Assembly: GCA_031292515.1 (NCBI GenBank)
Contig: JARLGZ010000172.1
Location: 186,001-250,000, forward strand
Length of the DNA stretch: 64,000 nucleotides
Direction: 5' to 3'
DNA from: Puia sp.
GTDB taxonomy: Bacteria; Bacteroidota; Bacteroidia; Chitinophagales; Chitinophagaceae
A program made the position numbers and the translations under genes. This document shows, one piece after another, positions 8,276-17,379 of this stretch; the stretch's first letter is position 1, and the number at the start of each line of letters is the position of its first letter. The notes below the pieces were generated by a model, which made no database searches, was not told the DNA's origin, and saw only the letters and a program-made list of their open reading frames with translations.

Positions 8276-9085
8276 CTAGTTCTGTGTAAGCGGAAGATCG
8301 TAGACGGAGAGGATCGTCTGGTCGAGCGTGATGGTATCCGAAAGCCCCGGGTTAACGACGTCGGTGACCTGCCGCACAAAACCCGAATCGAGCAGACTCG
8401 CAGGCTGGGCTATGTATTGAAATGCGTTGGCCTCATCCGGAAGAAACCTTGCCAGCAAGACGGTATCGATGCTTTCGCCGACAAAAGAATAACCCAGATA
8501 AAAATAACCGGATTCGGATGTGATCCGCAGGTGCAGGGTATCATAGGGATTGGACGATACCTGGAGATGGATCCTCGCATAATTGAGTTCGCGTGCGCTG
8601 ATCGTGAGACCGCTGACCTGGTGCGAAAGGTAGAACGGATATTCCAGGTGACCGGCATCGGCAACATAACTTTGCGATGGATAGCTCGAAGTGGCATCGT
8701 TAAAAAGAGTTAACGCATAGTCGAGGCTTAACCCCTCAGCAAGATACCTGATGGAAAAATTTCCGGCAGCATCCGTAAGCGTGGAATCCAGCGGTCCGAT
8801 GATATAGTCGACGCCGGAATAAGTGTTGTAAGCGCCGAACAGGTATAGCTTTACATTAGGCAATTTCTTGTTCTTGACGGGGTCGACTACGGACCCATCC
8901 GCCTGGATCAGCTGCCCTTTTGCAATAGTCTGACTGCTTTTCTTGCAGGCTGCACCCATCAGCAAAAGTACTGTCAACAGCATCAGTGGTGGCGATGGTA
9001 GTGACGGGCATATCCTGCGTGAAAAGATGGGTATCCGGGTCCAAAGCGTTAGTATCGGGGGTGCTGGTTGGGATGTTGATTGCAT
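8276..9085 (-). CDS. Putative lipoprotein with carboxypeptidase-regulatory-like domain
   Basis: A hydrophobic stretch ends in the lipobox LLMGAAC followed by KK, so the mature protein should be a lipid-anchored envelope protein of about 222 residues. The start is uncertain. The ATG at 9085 gives an arginine-containing n-region before the hydrophobic core, while the ATG at 8983 would leave only 12 residues before the Cys. After the anchor, VKNKKLPNVKLYLFG and DAAGNFSIRYLAEG resemble one carboxypeptidase-regulatory-like beta-sandwich. The remaining 130 residues are beta-rich and unrecognised. It may be a surface glycan- or protein-binding lipoprotein, but nothing proves it. Confidence 0.65.
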   Translation of the reverse strand: MQSTSQPAPPILTLWTRIPIFSRRICPSLPSPPLMLLTVLLLMGAACKKSSQTIAKGQLIQADGSVVDPVKNKKLPNVKLYLFGAYNTYSGVDYIIGPLDSTLTDAAGNFSIRYLAEGLSLDYALTLFNDATSSYPSQSYVADAGHLEYPFYLSHQVSGLTISARELNYARIHLQVSSNPYDTLHLRITSESGYFYLGYSFVGESIDTVLLARFLPDEANAFQYIAQPASLLDSGFVRQVTDVVNPGLSDTITLDQTILSVYDLPLTQN

Positions 9086-9131
9086 GACCGGCCCGGTTAT
9101 ATTACCGAATATAAGCTATTTCGGTCAATTT

Positions 9132-9212
9132 ATCAGGGATAGGCCCAGGATGTCAGGAATGGCCCGGATCTCAGGGGAAACCCGCAGATATCAGGGATGA
9201 CCGGCCGGGCGT
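9132..9212. repeat. Degenerate 18-20-bp array after the subunit-3 gene
   Basis: Four units ending cctgatat, cctgagat, cctgacat and cctgataa recur every 18-20 bp on the minus strand. The array begins directly after the stop codon of the gene at 9213 and runs towards the lipoprotein gene. Confidence 0.6.
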
Positions 9213-9785
9213 CTAGGTCGCCCAGGCTTTATCCCCTTTCTTATAGGGGATGCATCCTTCGTATCTCCCGGGTACCGCAACATAGCGGAGGGTCTTGGTA
9301 GCGCCCGGCTCGGACGTGAAATAGCCCCAGAGGGTCAGTTCCTTCATCATCCGGAAATAGTGAGAGGGGTCGGCGTCCTTCTTCTTCGACATATAATCCT
9401 TTTGCTCCTTGTCGAGATCTACCAGCAGGTCATGCCTTTGGGTGGCATCGCTGTCCAGGAATGACTTCCCGTTCTTCGCCTTGCTGGCCGCATCCAGTTT
9501 GCCCATCCCCTGCAGGAAGATCTTCTGGTCCTCGTCGCTATAACAGTCTTTTACAATACGGGCCATGAATTCACCCACTTTGGCATCTTTGGCGCCGGGC
9601 GTGGTGGTAGCCGGAATGATCGTTTCCGCCACCTCGTCCAGGAAAGAGATGTCATCCGGTGTCAGGTCCACCGTGGCGCCATATTTCTTGTCGGGCGCTC
9701 CGCAACCGGTCAAAAAGACCTCCGCCCCCACGACGGTACCCCCTAATAACAAGGCTACCCGGGCTAACGCATCACGTCTGTTCAT
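9213..9785 (-). CDS. Gluconate 2-dehydrogenase subunit 3-like protein
   Basis: This 190-residue protein begins MNRRDALARVALLLGG, a twin-arginine signal, with LTGCG nearby. The middle has DISFLDEVAETIIPATTTPG, the hallmark of gluconate/glucose dehydrogenase small subunits. These subunits carry their GMC flavoprotein partner across the inner membrane by Tat and help hold it in the periplasm. The two GMC genes directly upstream lack signal peptides, so this protein is the likely export escort for one or both. It is the last gene of the leftward 3-keto-sugar operon. Confidence 0.88.
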   Translation of the reverse strand: MNRRDALARVALLLGGTVVGAEVFLTGCGAPDKKYGATVDLTPDDISFLDEVAETIIPATTTPGAKDAKVGEFMARIVKDCYSDEDQKIFLQGMGKLDAASKAKNGKSFLDSDATQRHDLLVDLDKEQKDYMSKKKDADPSHYFRMMKELTLWGYFTSEPGATKTLRYVAVPGRYEGCIPYKKGDKAWAT

Positions 9786-9819
9786 GGTAAAATTTTTATT
9801 GTTTACAATTCACTTCTTA

Positions 9820-9853
9820 TTATTCCCGGATCTCATTATTCCCGGATCTCTGG
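9820..9853. repeat. Two tandem copies of attattcccggatctc
   Basis: Two adjacent copies, 16 bp apart, lie about 35-70 bp upstream of the subunit-3 start codon, between it and the heptamer tract. They may be a simple tandem duplication or a paired binding site. Confidence 0.5.
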
Positions 9854-9889
9854 TCAAAAGTCTTCATCCCAGCCGCCATCGCTCCTCGT

Positions 9890-10012
9890 CACCTATCACC
9901 GACTGCTCACTCTCTCCTCACCGCTCACTCTCTGCCCCGGCACTCATTGATGACGACTGGCTACTCACCACTCACTACTCCCTACTCACCACTCACTTCT
10001 CACCACTCACTC
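9890..10012. repeat. Heptamer repeat tract, locus 1
   Basis: Units of the form CYACTSA (plus strand) recur every 7 bp, cleanest at 9960-10012. On the minus strand this reads TAGTGAG/TGGTGAG. The tract starts immediately after the TAG stop of the GMC gene at 10013. Related tracts lie at 11759, 26169 and 31062. Confidence 0.8.
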
Positions 10013-11707
10013 CTAAAGGTTCCCCTTTTTCAGCTCCCCCACCGCATAGTCCGCCGCCCGGGCCGTAAGGGCCATATAGGTCAGCGAAGGATTCTGACAG
10101 GCGGAAGAAGCCATACAGGCGCCGTCCGTGATAAATACGTTCTTCGATTCGTGTACCTGGTTCCATTTGTTCAGCACCGAAGTCCGGGGGTCTTTCCCCA
10201 TCCTCGCCGTGCCCATCTCATGAATACAGAAACCCGGCGCCGGCGCGCTGTCATACGTGCTGATATTCTTCAGACCTGCTTTTTCGAGCATCTCCGCCGC
10301 GCTGTTCATCATATCTTTCCGCATCGCTTTCTCATTGTCCTTGAATTCACAATCTATATCCAGGGTTGGCAATCCCCATTTGTCTTTTTTGTCTTTGTTC
10401 AGGGTGGCCTTGTTCTCGAAATAAGGCAGACATTCACCCCAGGACCCGATCCCCATGCCCCAGTTGCCGGGTTCCGTCAACTGCTCCTTGAGTTGTACCC
10501 CTACCCCATCGGCGTAGTCGGCACGACCGCGCCCCGCCCCGCCCTGGTAGCCAAAGCCACGTACGTAGTCACTGCGTTTTGTTTTTTCATTCAGGTTGCG
10601 GAAACGCGGTATATAGATGCCGTTCGGCCTCCTGCCATAATAATATTGATCCTGGAACCCGTCATATTCGCCGTTGGCGCCCACGCCGTAGTGATGATCC
10701 ATCAGGTTGTGTCCCACCTGTCCGCTGCTGTTGCCGAATCCATTGGGAAAGGCGTCCGATACGGAATTCAGCAGGATGGAAGCGGTCCCCAACGTAGACG
10801 CATTCAGGAAGACGATCTTCGCATAGAATTCTTCGGTCTTGCCCGTCTCCGCATCCAATATTCTGACGCCACTGGCCTTTTTACGATCCTTGTCATAGAG
10901 TAGCTCGAGTACGATCGAATAGGGGCGGAGCGTCATATTACCTGTCTTCATCGCGGCAGGCAAGGTAGCTGAATTGCTGCTGAAATATCCGCCAAAGGGG
11001 CAACCCTGGTGGCATTTATCCCGGTACTGGCAGGGGCCGCGGTCTCCTACCTTTTGCGTATGGTTGGCACTGCGGCCATGAATCATCCGGCGTCCATCGG
11101 TAAACCCTGTGTTGATCTTTTCCGCTACATATTTCTCCAGACAGTTCATCTCCATAGCCGGCATAAACTTACTATCCGGCAGTTGGGGCAACCCTTCCGC
11201 CGATCCGTTGATGCCAACAAAAGGTTCTATATAATCATACCATCGCTCGATATCCGCATACCGGATGGGCCAGTCTACTCCATGACCGTCCCGGGCATTG
11301 GCGCCAAAATCCAGATCGCTCCAACGATAACATTGCCGTCCCCACATCAGCGAACGCCCCCCTACATGATACCCGCGTATCCAATCGAAAGACTTTATTT
11401 GCGTATAGGGGTTCTCCTTGTCATTCACAAAGAAATGCGCCGAGACCTCGTCATAAGCGTAGCACTTGCTCTGAATAGGGCTGTCCTCCCGGTCTGCCCG
11501 GTCGTGACCGTTGCGATGAGGCAATTCCCAGGGATCTTTCGTCGTATCGCCATAGTCTTTTATATGCACTACATTTCTTCCTCTCTCCAGCACCAGCGTC
11601 TTCAAGCCCTTTTCACACAATTCTTTGGCCGCCCAGCCCCCGCTGATACCCGAACCCACCACGATCGCATCGTACGTATTCTGCGCTGCAGCTTTATTAT
11701 TAACCAT
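10013..11707 (-). CDS. GMC-family FAD-dependent sugar dehydrogenase (copy 1)
   Basis: This 564-residue flavoprotein probably oxidises a sugar hydroxyl, most likely at C3 as in glucose/glycoside 3-dehydrogenases. The FAD-binding start is YDAIVVGSGISGG (residues about 11-23). A cysteine motif, CQYRDKCHQGCPFGG, has C-x5-C-x3-C spacing. The C-terminus has the GMC signature HEMGTARMG and QNPSLTYMALTARAA, which place the catalytic His/Asn. The ATG at 11707 is chosen over an upstream GTG because gggaga lies before it and the length then matches copy 2. There is no signal peptide, so export probably relies on the subunit at 9213. It is a close paralog of the adjacent upstream gene. Confidence 0.9.
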   Translation of the reverse strand: MVNNKAAAQNTYDAIVVGSGISGGWAAKELCEKGLKTLVLERGRNVVHIKDYGDTTKDPWELPHRNGHDRADREDSPIQSKCYAYDEVSAHFFVNDKENPYTQIKSFDWIRGYHVGGRSLMWGRQCYRWSDLDFGANARDGHGVDWPIRYADIERWYDYIEPFVGINGSAEGLPQLPDSKFMPAMEMNCLEKYVAEKINTGFTDGRRMIHGRSANHTQKVGDRGPCQYRDKCHQGCPFGGYFSSNSATLPAAMKTGNMTLRPYSIVLELLYDKDRKKASGVRILDAETGKTEEFYAKIVFLNASTLGTASILLNSVSDAFPNGFGNSSGQVGHNLMDHHYGVGANGEYDGFQDQYYYGRRPNGIYIPRFRNLNEKTKRSDYVRGFGYQGGAGRGRADYADGVGVQLKEQLTEPGNWGMGIGSWGECLPYFENKATLNKDKKDKWGLPTLDIDCEFKDNEKAMRKDMMNSAAEMLEKAGLKNISTYDSAPAPGFCIHEMGTARMGKDPRTSVLNKWNQVHESKNVFITDGACMASSACQNPSLTYMALTARAADYAVGELKKGNL

Positions 11708-11758
11708 CAACGAATCTCCCGGCATACGAATCAAATATTTAAAAAACCGATTGAACAC

Positions 11759-11803
11759 TCACTACTGACTACTCACCACCGACTACTCACCACTGACTAC
11801 TCG
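11759..11803. repeat. Heptamer repeat tract, locus 2
   Basis: Six or seven units (ctactga, ctactca, ccaccga, ccactga) fill the spacer between the two GMC genes. The tract begins 2 bp past the TAG stop of copy 2. Confidence 0.75.
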
Positions 11804-13483
11804 CTAAATATTCCCCTTCTTCAACTCGCTCACCGCATGATCCGCGGCACGGGCTGTCATCGCCATATAAGTCAGGGAGGGATTTACGCAGGCAGCGGAA
11901 GTCATAAAGGAACCGTCGGTAACAAAGACATTCTTCGCGTCCCATACCTGGTTCCAGCTGTTGAGTACCGAAGTCTTCGGATCCTTGCCCATGCGCGCCG
12001 TGCCCATTTCGTGGATGCCGCGGCCCAGATAGGCATTGCTGTCATGACCTTTCACATTCTTTACCCCGGTGGCCTCCAGCATCTCGATGGCGTCCTGCTG
12101 CATATCCTTACGCATCTTCAGCTCGTTCTCTTTCAGCTCGCAGTCGATATCCAGTATGTTCAGCCCCCACTTGTCTTTTTTGTCTTTGTTCAGAGACACT
12201 TTGTTATCATGATAAGGCAAGGTCTCACCAAAGCCACCGATGCCCATCGACCAGGGACCGGGCTCACTCAAAGCTTCTTTGAAATCCGCACCGATATTCA
12301 GTTCGGCGATCTGGCGGCTCCAGCCTTGACGACTGCCTCCACCCTGGTAACCAAAGCCACGCAGGTAGTCTCTCTTGTCGCCAAAGAGGTTGCGATAGCG
12401 GGGAATATAGACCCCGTTTGCCCGGCGGCCATAATAATATTTGTCTTCATAGCCATCCACGACACCGCCGGCGCCGACGCCGAGATGGTGATCCATCACG
12501 TTGTGGCCCAGTTCTCCGCTGCTGCTGCCCAACCCGTCCGGCCATACGTCGGTGGCGGAATTCATCAAGACCCATGCGCTGTTCAGCGAAGAGGCGTTGA
12601 GGAAGACTATTTTCGATTTGTATTCGTAGGTCCGGTTGGTCTCTGCGTCGAGCACTTCCACGCCGGTCGCCTTCTTTGTATTTTTATCATACAGGATCTT
12701 TGTCACGATCGACCAGGGACGGAGCGTCAGGTTACCCGTCTTCATGGCCGCGGGAAGCGTAGAGGACTGCGTGCTGAAATAACCGCCGAAAGGACAGCCC
12801 AGCCAGCATTTGTTGCGGAACTGGCAGCCCGGTCTTCCTCCATGCGGAACGGTGATGTTGGCGGTGCGTCCGATGATCATCGCGCGGGCGCCCTTATAAT
12901 AGTCCTTCAACCGCGCGGACACATCCTTCTCCACACAGGTCATATCCATCGCCGGCAGGTATTGCCCGTCGGGAAGCTGCGGCAACCCGTCACGCGATCC
13001 GCTGATACCCGCGAACCGCTCGGCGTAGTCATACCAGGGTGCGATGTCTTTATAACGGATCGGCCAGTCGATCGCGATCCCTTCTTTTGCATTGGCTTCG
13101 AAATCCAGGTCGCTCCAGCGATAGCTTTGACGCCCCCACATCAGGGAGCGGCCACCGACATGATAGCCCCTGAACCAGTCGAATCGCTTACTCTCCGTAT
13201 AGGGGCATTCGGAATCTTTCACCCAATAATCGAGATTGGTCTCATTCAACGGATAATCCCGTTTCAGGACCGGGTAATCCTTTTCCATCTGGGTTGTGCG
13301 GTGACCGCGGTGAGGATAGTCCCAGGCTTCTTTATTGGCATTCACATAGTCCTTGATATGCTCGATGTTGCGACCTCTTTCCAGCATGATCACTTTCAAT
13401 CCTTTTTCCGTCAGTTCCTTGGCGGCCCATCCTCCACTGATGCCTGAACCGATCACAATGGCGTCGTACGTATTATCAGCCAT
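11804..13483 (-). CDS. GMC-family FAD-dependent sugar dehydrogenase (copy 2)
   Basis: This 559-residue flavoprotein is highly similar to copy 1 along its whole length. It has the FAD site YDAIVIGSGISGG (about residues 6-18), FRGYHVGGRSLMWGRQSYRW, the cysteine motif CQFRNKCWLGCPFGG, and HEMGTARMG plus VNPSLTYMAMTARAA at the end. The ATG at 13483 is preferred to an upstream in-frame TTG. Two adjacent copies suggest either two substrates or a two-flavoprotein complex served by one small subunit. The cysteine motif sits where related FAD glucose dehydrogenases bind an Fe-S cluster. That similarity of position is inference. Confidence 0.9.
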   Translation of the reverse strand: MADNTYDAIVIGSGISGGWAAKELTEKGLKVIMLERGRNIEHIKDYVNANKEAWDYPHRGHRTTQMEKDYPVLKRDYPLNETNLDYWVKDSECPYTESKRFDWFRGYHVGGRSLMWGRQSYRWSDLDFEANAKEGIAIDWPIRYKDIAPWYDYAERFAGISGSRDGLPQLPDGQYLPAMDMTCVEKDVSARLKDYYKGARAMIIGRTANITVPHGGRPGCQFRNKCWLGCPFGGYFSTQSSTLPAAMKTGNLTLRPWSIVTKILYDKNTKKATGVEVLDAETNRTYEYKSKIVFLNASSLNSAWVLMNSATDVWPDGLGSSSGELGHNVMDHHLGVGAGGVVDGYEDKYYYGRRANGVYIPRYRNLFGDKRDYLRGFGYQGGGSRQGWSRQIAELNIGADFKEALSEPGPWSMGIGGFGETLPYHDNKVSLNKDKKDKWGLNILDIDCELKENELKMRKDMQQDAIEMLEATGVKNVKGHDSNAYLGRGIHEMGTARMGKDPKTSVLNSWNQVWDAKNVFVTDGSFMTSAACVNPSLTYMAMTARAADHAVSELKKGNI

Positions 13484-13563
13484 AAATTTCAATTTGTGGC
13501 CGCTGTCGCAGCCGGTTAAAAACGATCAAACCCTTCAGACCATTCCCAAACTTGCCTGCGCTG

Positions 13564-14454
13564 CTAAACGTCGCAGATCTTCACTCCTTCTTTCAGCGAT
13601 TTAAGTTTATCCTCTTTTGCCGGGATGAACTCCTGTGCGACAAATCCCTTATGACCTGTCGCCACGATGGCACGCATGATAGCCGGATAATAGAGCTCCT
13701 GGGTATCGTCGATCTCATGACGGCCCGGAACACCGCCGGTATGATAGTGTCCGAAGTAGGGATGCCCGTCCTGTATGGTCCGGATCACATCCCCTTCGTC
13801 GATCTGCATATGGTAGATATCATACAGCAGTTTGAAATTCTCCGATCCGATCCTTTTCACCAGTTCGATCCCCCATTTCGTGTTGTCACACTGCTGGTCA
13901 TGGTGGTCGATCTTGCTGTTCAGCAGCTCCATCTGGATGATGACGCCCTGCTTCTCGGCCTGCCCGATGATCTGTTTCAGACCGTCCACACAGTTTTTCA
14001 AGCCCGTCTCCGCATCCATGCCTTCGCGGTTACCGCTAAAACAGATCAGGTTCTTGTACCCTGCTTTGGCCACCAGGTCGATATGCTCGGTATAACTCTT
14101 TATCAACGTAGAATGATACTCCGTATGATTCCACCCTTTGGTAAGACTTATTTCGGCGCCGTTGCACATCGAAGAGAAGATACCGTGCTTTTTCAGGGTT
14201 GGCCAGTCCGCGGGGCCTACGAGGTCGATCGCGCTGAAGCCAATTTTCTTAACCCCCACGCAAAGATCGTCGAGGGCAATATCGCCGTAGCACCAACGGC
14301 ATACCGAGTGATTGATGTTTCCTTTCAATTTGAGCGTTTTATTTTCTTCAGCCGCCAAAGCGCCCAGGGACGACAACATGCCTGCCGTTCCCAGGGCCGC
14401 CGTACCGGCAACCATGTTTTTAATCGCGTTTCTTCTCGAAGGTTGATGAGCCAT
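13564..14454 (-). CDS. Tat-signal TIM-barrel isomerase, hydroxypyruvate-isomerase-like
   Basis: This 296-residue protein starts with MAHQPSRRNAIKNMVAG, a twin-arginine signal with a hydrophobic core ending ALAAE. The xylose-isomerase-like TIM barrel follows, with metal-site regions QMELLNSK, LLYDIYHMQIDEGD, YFGHYHTGGVPGRHE and FVAQEFIPAK. Family members labelled hydroxypyruvate isomerase include many of unknown substrate in sugar clusters. Here it would act in the periplasm on a product of the GMC enzymes or on a related keto-sugar. It lies between the MFS and GMC genes with short spacers, so co-transcription is likely. Confidence 0.85.
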   Translation of the reverse strand: MAHQPSRRNAIKNMVAGTAALGTAGMLSSLGALAAEENKTLKLKGNINHSVCRWCYGDIALDDLCVGVKKIGFSAIDLVGPADWPTLKKHGIFSSMCNGAEISLTKGWNHTEYHSTLIKSYTEHIDLVAKAGYKNLICFSGNREGMDAETGLKNCVDGLKQIIGQAEKQGVIIQMELLNSKIDHHDQQCDNTKWGIELVKRIGSENFKLLYDIYHMQIDEGDVIRTIQDGHPYFGHYHTGGVPGRHEIDDTQELYYPAIMRAIVATGHKGFVAQEFIPAKEDKLKSLKEGVKICDV

Positions 14455-14537
14455 ATTCTATCTCTCCTATTTGCCGGATCCGTTTTGCAGGATCCTTTAT
14501 AAAGTAAAGGGTCATGTAATAAGTATCTCCGAACCGG

Positions 14538-15818
14538 TTATCCCGCGATCGGCGTCAGGCTGTCAGCCTTCTTCCGGTTGCGCATAAAGAACACCAATCC
14601 CGCAAAGGCGATGATCAGCACGCAGGGAATGGCCAGCGTGGAATGCAGCACTTCGGGCCCCGAAGCCGTCATAGCCTGGTCGAAGGCCTTGGCCATATCC
14701 GTACCGGCGGCAGCAGACCGATAAGCATCCAGGCTTGCTCCGTCCGGTAGTTTTTTGAGCATGAGGTTGTCATAATAGCCGCCCATTAAGATCATATAGA
14801 GAGACACGGCAAACATGCCCGCGCCACCAATCAGGTTTAAACCGACCGCACCCGTCTTCGGCAGGTTTTCGGCTACAAAGCCGATCATGCAGGGCCAGAA
14901 GAAAGCTACACCCAATCCAAAGATGATTGCGGCGCCAAAGATCGCGCTCCCATGAAGGGTGATCAGCAGGTAGATGCCGAGCGCCGACAGGATCGCGGAG
15001 AACAGCAGCACGCCCTGCGGAGCAAAACGATGGACGATCGGGCTGGCAAACGCCCGCCCCAGTACCTGCACCGAAGCTACAAATGTCAATATCAGGATCG
15101 CATTATCCGTGACGGTCTTGAAGAGCACCGCGATCCACTGGTTCGTGAACAGTTCAGTGATAGCCGTTCCGAACATGCAAAGGACCATAAACAGAAAAAG
15201 CGGATTCAGCAAAGAACGATACATCTCCGAATTGGTAACCCCTGCGGCGACCCTTTCGGTAACCGGGAACTCCAGCTTGGAGAAAAGATATCCGTAGACG
15301 GCGGTAGGTATCAGCATCGTGCCGACTTCCACCTGCCAGCTGACGCCCACTTTATTCAGCAGGAACACTACCAGCGTTCCGATGACGATACCCGCGGGGA
15401 ACCAAAGATGGAAATGGTTCAGCTTCGTCGTCTTATTATCCGTAAAGAGCGATGCCACCAGGGGATTACAGGCAGCCTCCACGGTCCCATTGGCGATACC
15501 GATGAGCAGCGTCGAGAGGAAGAGGGTCCAATAACCGTTTGCAAAAATGGTGAGCAGGATTCCGATAAGATGAAAGATGAAGGCCAGCACCAGCAGTTTC
15601 TTCATGCCGATGGCATCCACGATAAAACCGCCGATGATGATGGCGAGCGGAAAGCCCCAAAAAGCCGTAGCCGTGATCGTACCGAGCTCGGAAGCATTCA
15701 AATGGAATTTTACGCCGAGGTCGCCCATGATACCCGCGCGGATACCAAAGGAGAGAGAGGTTACCAATAAAGCCAGGCAACTGGCGGTGAAAAGTTTGTT
15801 ACGTTGAATAGTAGACAT
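14538..15818 (-). CDS. MFS sugar permease
   Basis: This 426-residue protein has twelve predicted hydrophobic segments and the layout of a major-facilitator symporter. The first helix pair contains LNASELGTITATAFWGFPLA and IGIANGTVEAACNPLVASLF. The second half begins after a cytoplasmic loop near residue 190. As first gene of the leftward operon it probably imports the sugar or keto-sugar handled by the neighbouring enzymes. Closest in feel to fucose/glucose-type (FHS) permeases, but the substrate is not visible. Confidence 0.87.
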   Translation of the reverse strand: MSTIQRNKLFTASCLALLVTSLSFGIRAGIMGDLGVKFHLNASELGTITATAFWGFPLAIIIGGFIVDAIGMKKLLVLAFIFHLIGILLTIFANGYWTLFLSTLLIGIANGTVEAACNPLVASLFTDNKTTKLNHFHLWFPAGIVIGTLVVFLLNKVGVSWQVEVGTMLIPTAVYGYLFSKLEFPVTERVAAGVTNSEMYRSLLNPLFLFMVLCMFGTAITELFTNQWIAVLFKTVTDNAILILTFVASVQVLGRAFASPIVHRFAPQGVLLFSAILSALGIYLLITLHGSAIFGAAIIFGLGVAFFWPCMIGFVAENLPKTGAVGLNLIGGAGMFAVSLYMILMGGYYDNLMLKKLPDGASLDAYRSAAAGTDMAKAFDQAMTASGPEVLHSTLAIPCVLIIAFAGLVFFMRNRKKADSLTPIAG

Positions 15819-16184
15819 GGCAAGTCTGATTTTTAGGTATTTCGACGAATTAGTTAGGCAGTTCCGACGAATTAAAATACGGTTAAGAAATAAGGGTTTA
15901 TCGGCATAAATGTAATTTTTATTTTTAAATTATTCCGTTGATTAAATGTTATAGTGATATTTTTTTTCAGATAAGTTTTATTTTTATCTAATAAATAGCA
16001 GACTTGGATAAAGTATCCTAAAATTGCACCGAAATCAAGGCCAGCGGGGACTTCAGGCGGGCGATAAATATTATTTTATCCCCCCGGGACGATCCCCGGG
16101 TATAAATAGCATCAAAACTATTCTTTCGAAAAATAAAAAAGCAACTCACAGGAGATAAAAAAGCATCTTTCAAAATAGAGACAT
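15819..16184. promoter_or_regulatory. 366-bp divergent control region of the 3-keto-sugar cluster
   Basis: No gene is seen here. The region is AT-rich and separates the two divergent operons. It contains a 21-bp direct repeat at 15833-15874 (cgacgaatta core), an agataa...ttatct inverted repeat near 15970, and two adjacent hairpins at 16063-16080 (gataaa/tttatc) and 16083-16100 (cccggg/cccggg). A purine-rich aggaga lies about 35 bp before the rightward start. Exact promoter boxes are not clear. Confidence 0.6.
15833..15874. repeat. 21-bp direct repeat upstream of the MFS gene
   Basis: Two abutting units, starting at 15833 and 15854, share about 17 of 21 positions including cgacgaatta. They lie 15-56 bp before the MFS start codon, a typical place for a tandem regulator-binding site. 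Binding is inference. Confidence 0.5.
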
Positions 16185-17360
16185 ATGAAAAGAAAACTAA
16201 GGATGGGAATGGTCGGGGGGGGCAAATCCGCCTTTATCGGAGCCGTTCACCGTATCGCTGCCAATATGGATGGCCTCATTGAACTGGTATGCGGCGCCTT
16301 CAGCAGCAATGCTGAAAATGCAAAGGAATCGGGTAAAGAGCTTTTTCTTCCCGCAGACAGGGTCTACCTGAGCTACGAAGAAATGATCGAAAAAGAGAGC
16401 AAGCTCCCCGCAGACAAAAGGATGGATTTTATCAGCATCGTGACCCCAAATCACGCACATTTCGGACCGGCGATGCTGGCCCTGGAGAAGGGATTTCATG
16501 TCGTCATCGAGAAACCTATGGTCTTCTCCCTCGAAGAGGCCGTGCTCCTGCGAAAAAAAGTGGAAGAGACGGGACTACTGCTTTGCCTGACCCATACTTA
16601 TGCCGGATACCCGATGGTTAAGCAAGCACGGCAAATGGTAAAAGAAGGCGCCTTTGGCAAGATCCGCAAGATCTACTCGGAGTATCCCCAGGGATGGCTG
16701 AGCCGCCTTTCTGAAAAAGACGGCAGCAAACAAGCCGTGTGGCGGACCGACCCCTCCCGTTCGGGCAAAGCGGGCTGTATGGGCGACATCGGCACCCACG
16801 CCGCACACCTCGCGGAATATATCAGCGGGCTCAAAATCACCCAGCTTTGTGCCGACCTGAGCATCTTTCTCGAGGGACGGGCACTCGACGACGACGGAAA
16901 TGTCTTATTGCGTTTCGACAATGGCGCGACAGGGGTCCTCTTCGCCTCCCAGGTGGCGGCGGGTGAGGAAAATGCCCTGAAGATCCGCATATACGGAGAA
17001 AAAGGCGGCCTCGAATGGGCGCAGCAGGAGCCCAATACCCTGTTGGTAAAATGGCTCGACCAGCCGACCCAGATCTACCGGACAGGGGTGGGATACGCCA
17101 AACCTTTATCCTCTTTCGCGACCCACAACACCCGGACTCCGGGCGGACACCCGGAAGGTTATCTCGAGGCATTCGCAAATCTCTACCGGAATTTTGCCCA
17201 GACCCTATCGGCCAGGCTCGAAGGCGTTCAACCGTCTCCGGAATCGCTCGACTTCCCTTCCATCGAAGACGGCGTAAGGGGAATGGCCTTTATCGAAAAC
17301 GTCGTGAAAAGCAACGAGAGCCTGGAGAAATGGACTTTTTTCGAAATCCCAAAACTTTAA
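16185..17360 (+). CDS. Gfo/Idh/MocA-family NAD-dependent sugar dehydrogenase
   Basis: This 391-residue cytoplasmic protein has no signal peptide. The Rossmann start is MGMVGGGKSAFIGAVHR (from about residue 7). SIVTPNHAHFGPAMLALEKG and VVIEKPMVF carry the family EKP motif near residues 108-111, and GCMGDIGTHAAHLAEYISG supplies the substrate-side His. It resembles the YcjS/ThuB type that interconverts a hydroxyl and a 3-keto group on glycosides. It is the first gene of the rightward operon and lies 19 bp before a YcjR-like isomerase, the same pairing as in the E. coli ycj cluster. Confidence 0.88.
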   Translation: MKRKLRMGMVGGGKSAFIGAVHRIAANMDGLIELVCGAFSSNAENAKESGKELFLPADRVYLSYEEMIEKESKLPADKRMDFISIVTPNHAHFGPAMLALEKGFHVVIEKPMVFSLEEAVLLRKKVEETGLLLCLTHTYAGYPMVKQARQMVKEGAFGKIRKIYSEYPQGWLSRLSEKDGSKQAVWRTDPSRSGKAGCMGDIGTHAAHLAEYISGLKITQLCADLSIFLEGRALDDDGNVLLRFDNGATGVLFASQVAAGEENALKIRIYGEKGGLEWAQQEPNTLLVKWLDQPTQIYRTGVGYAKPLSSFATHNTRTPGGHPEGYLEAFANLYRNFAQTLSARLEGVQPSPESLDFPSIEDGVRGMAFIENVVKSNESLEKWTFFEIPKL

Positions 17361-17379
17361 AAATCCAAACAAAAAAATC

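Noticed and set aside
9947-10903. A 318-codon plus-strand frame starting in a heptamer tract
   Set aside because: It overlaps GMC copy 1 in antisense and has no protein-like features. The start lies in repeats.
11009-13447. An 812-codon open frame on the plus strand opposite the two GMC genes
   Set aside because: It is antisense to two well-supported flavoprotein genes, crosses their spacer and heptamer tract, and its translation has no recognisable domain or signal. Its length follows from the codon bias of the opposite strand.
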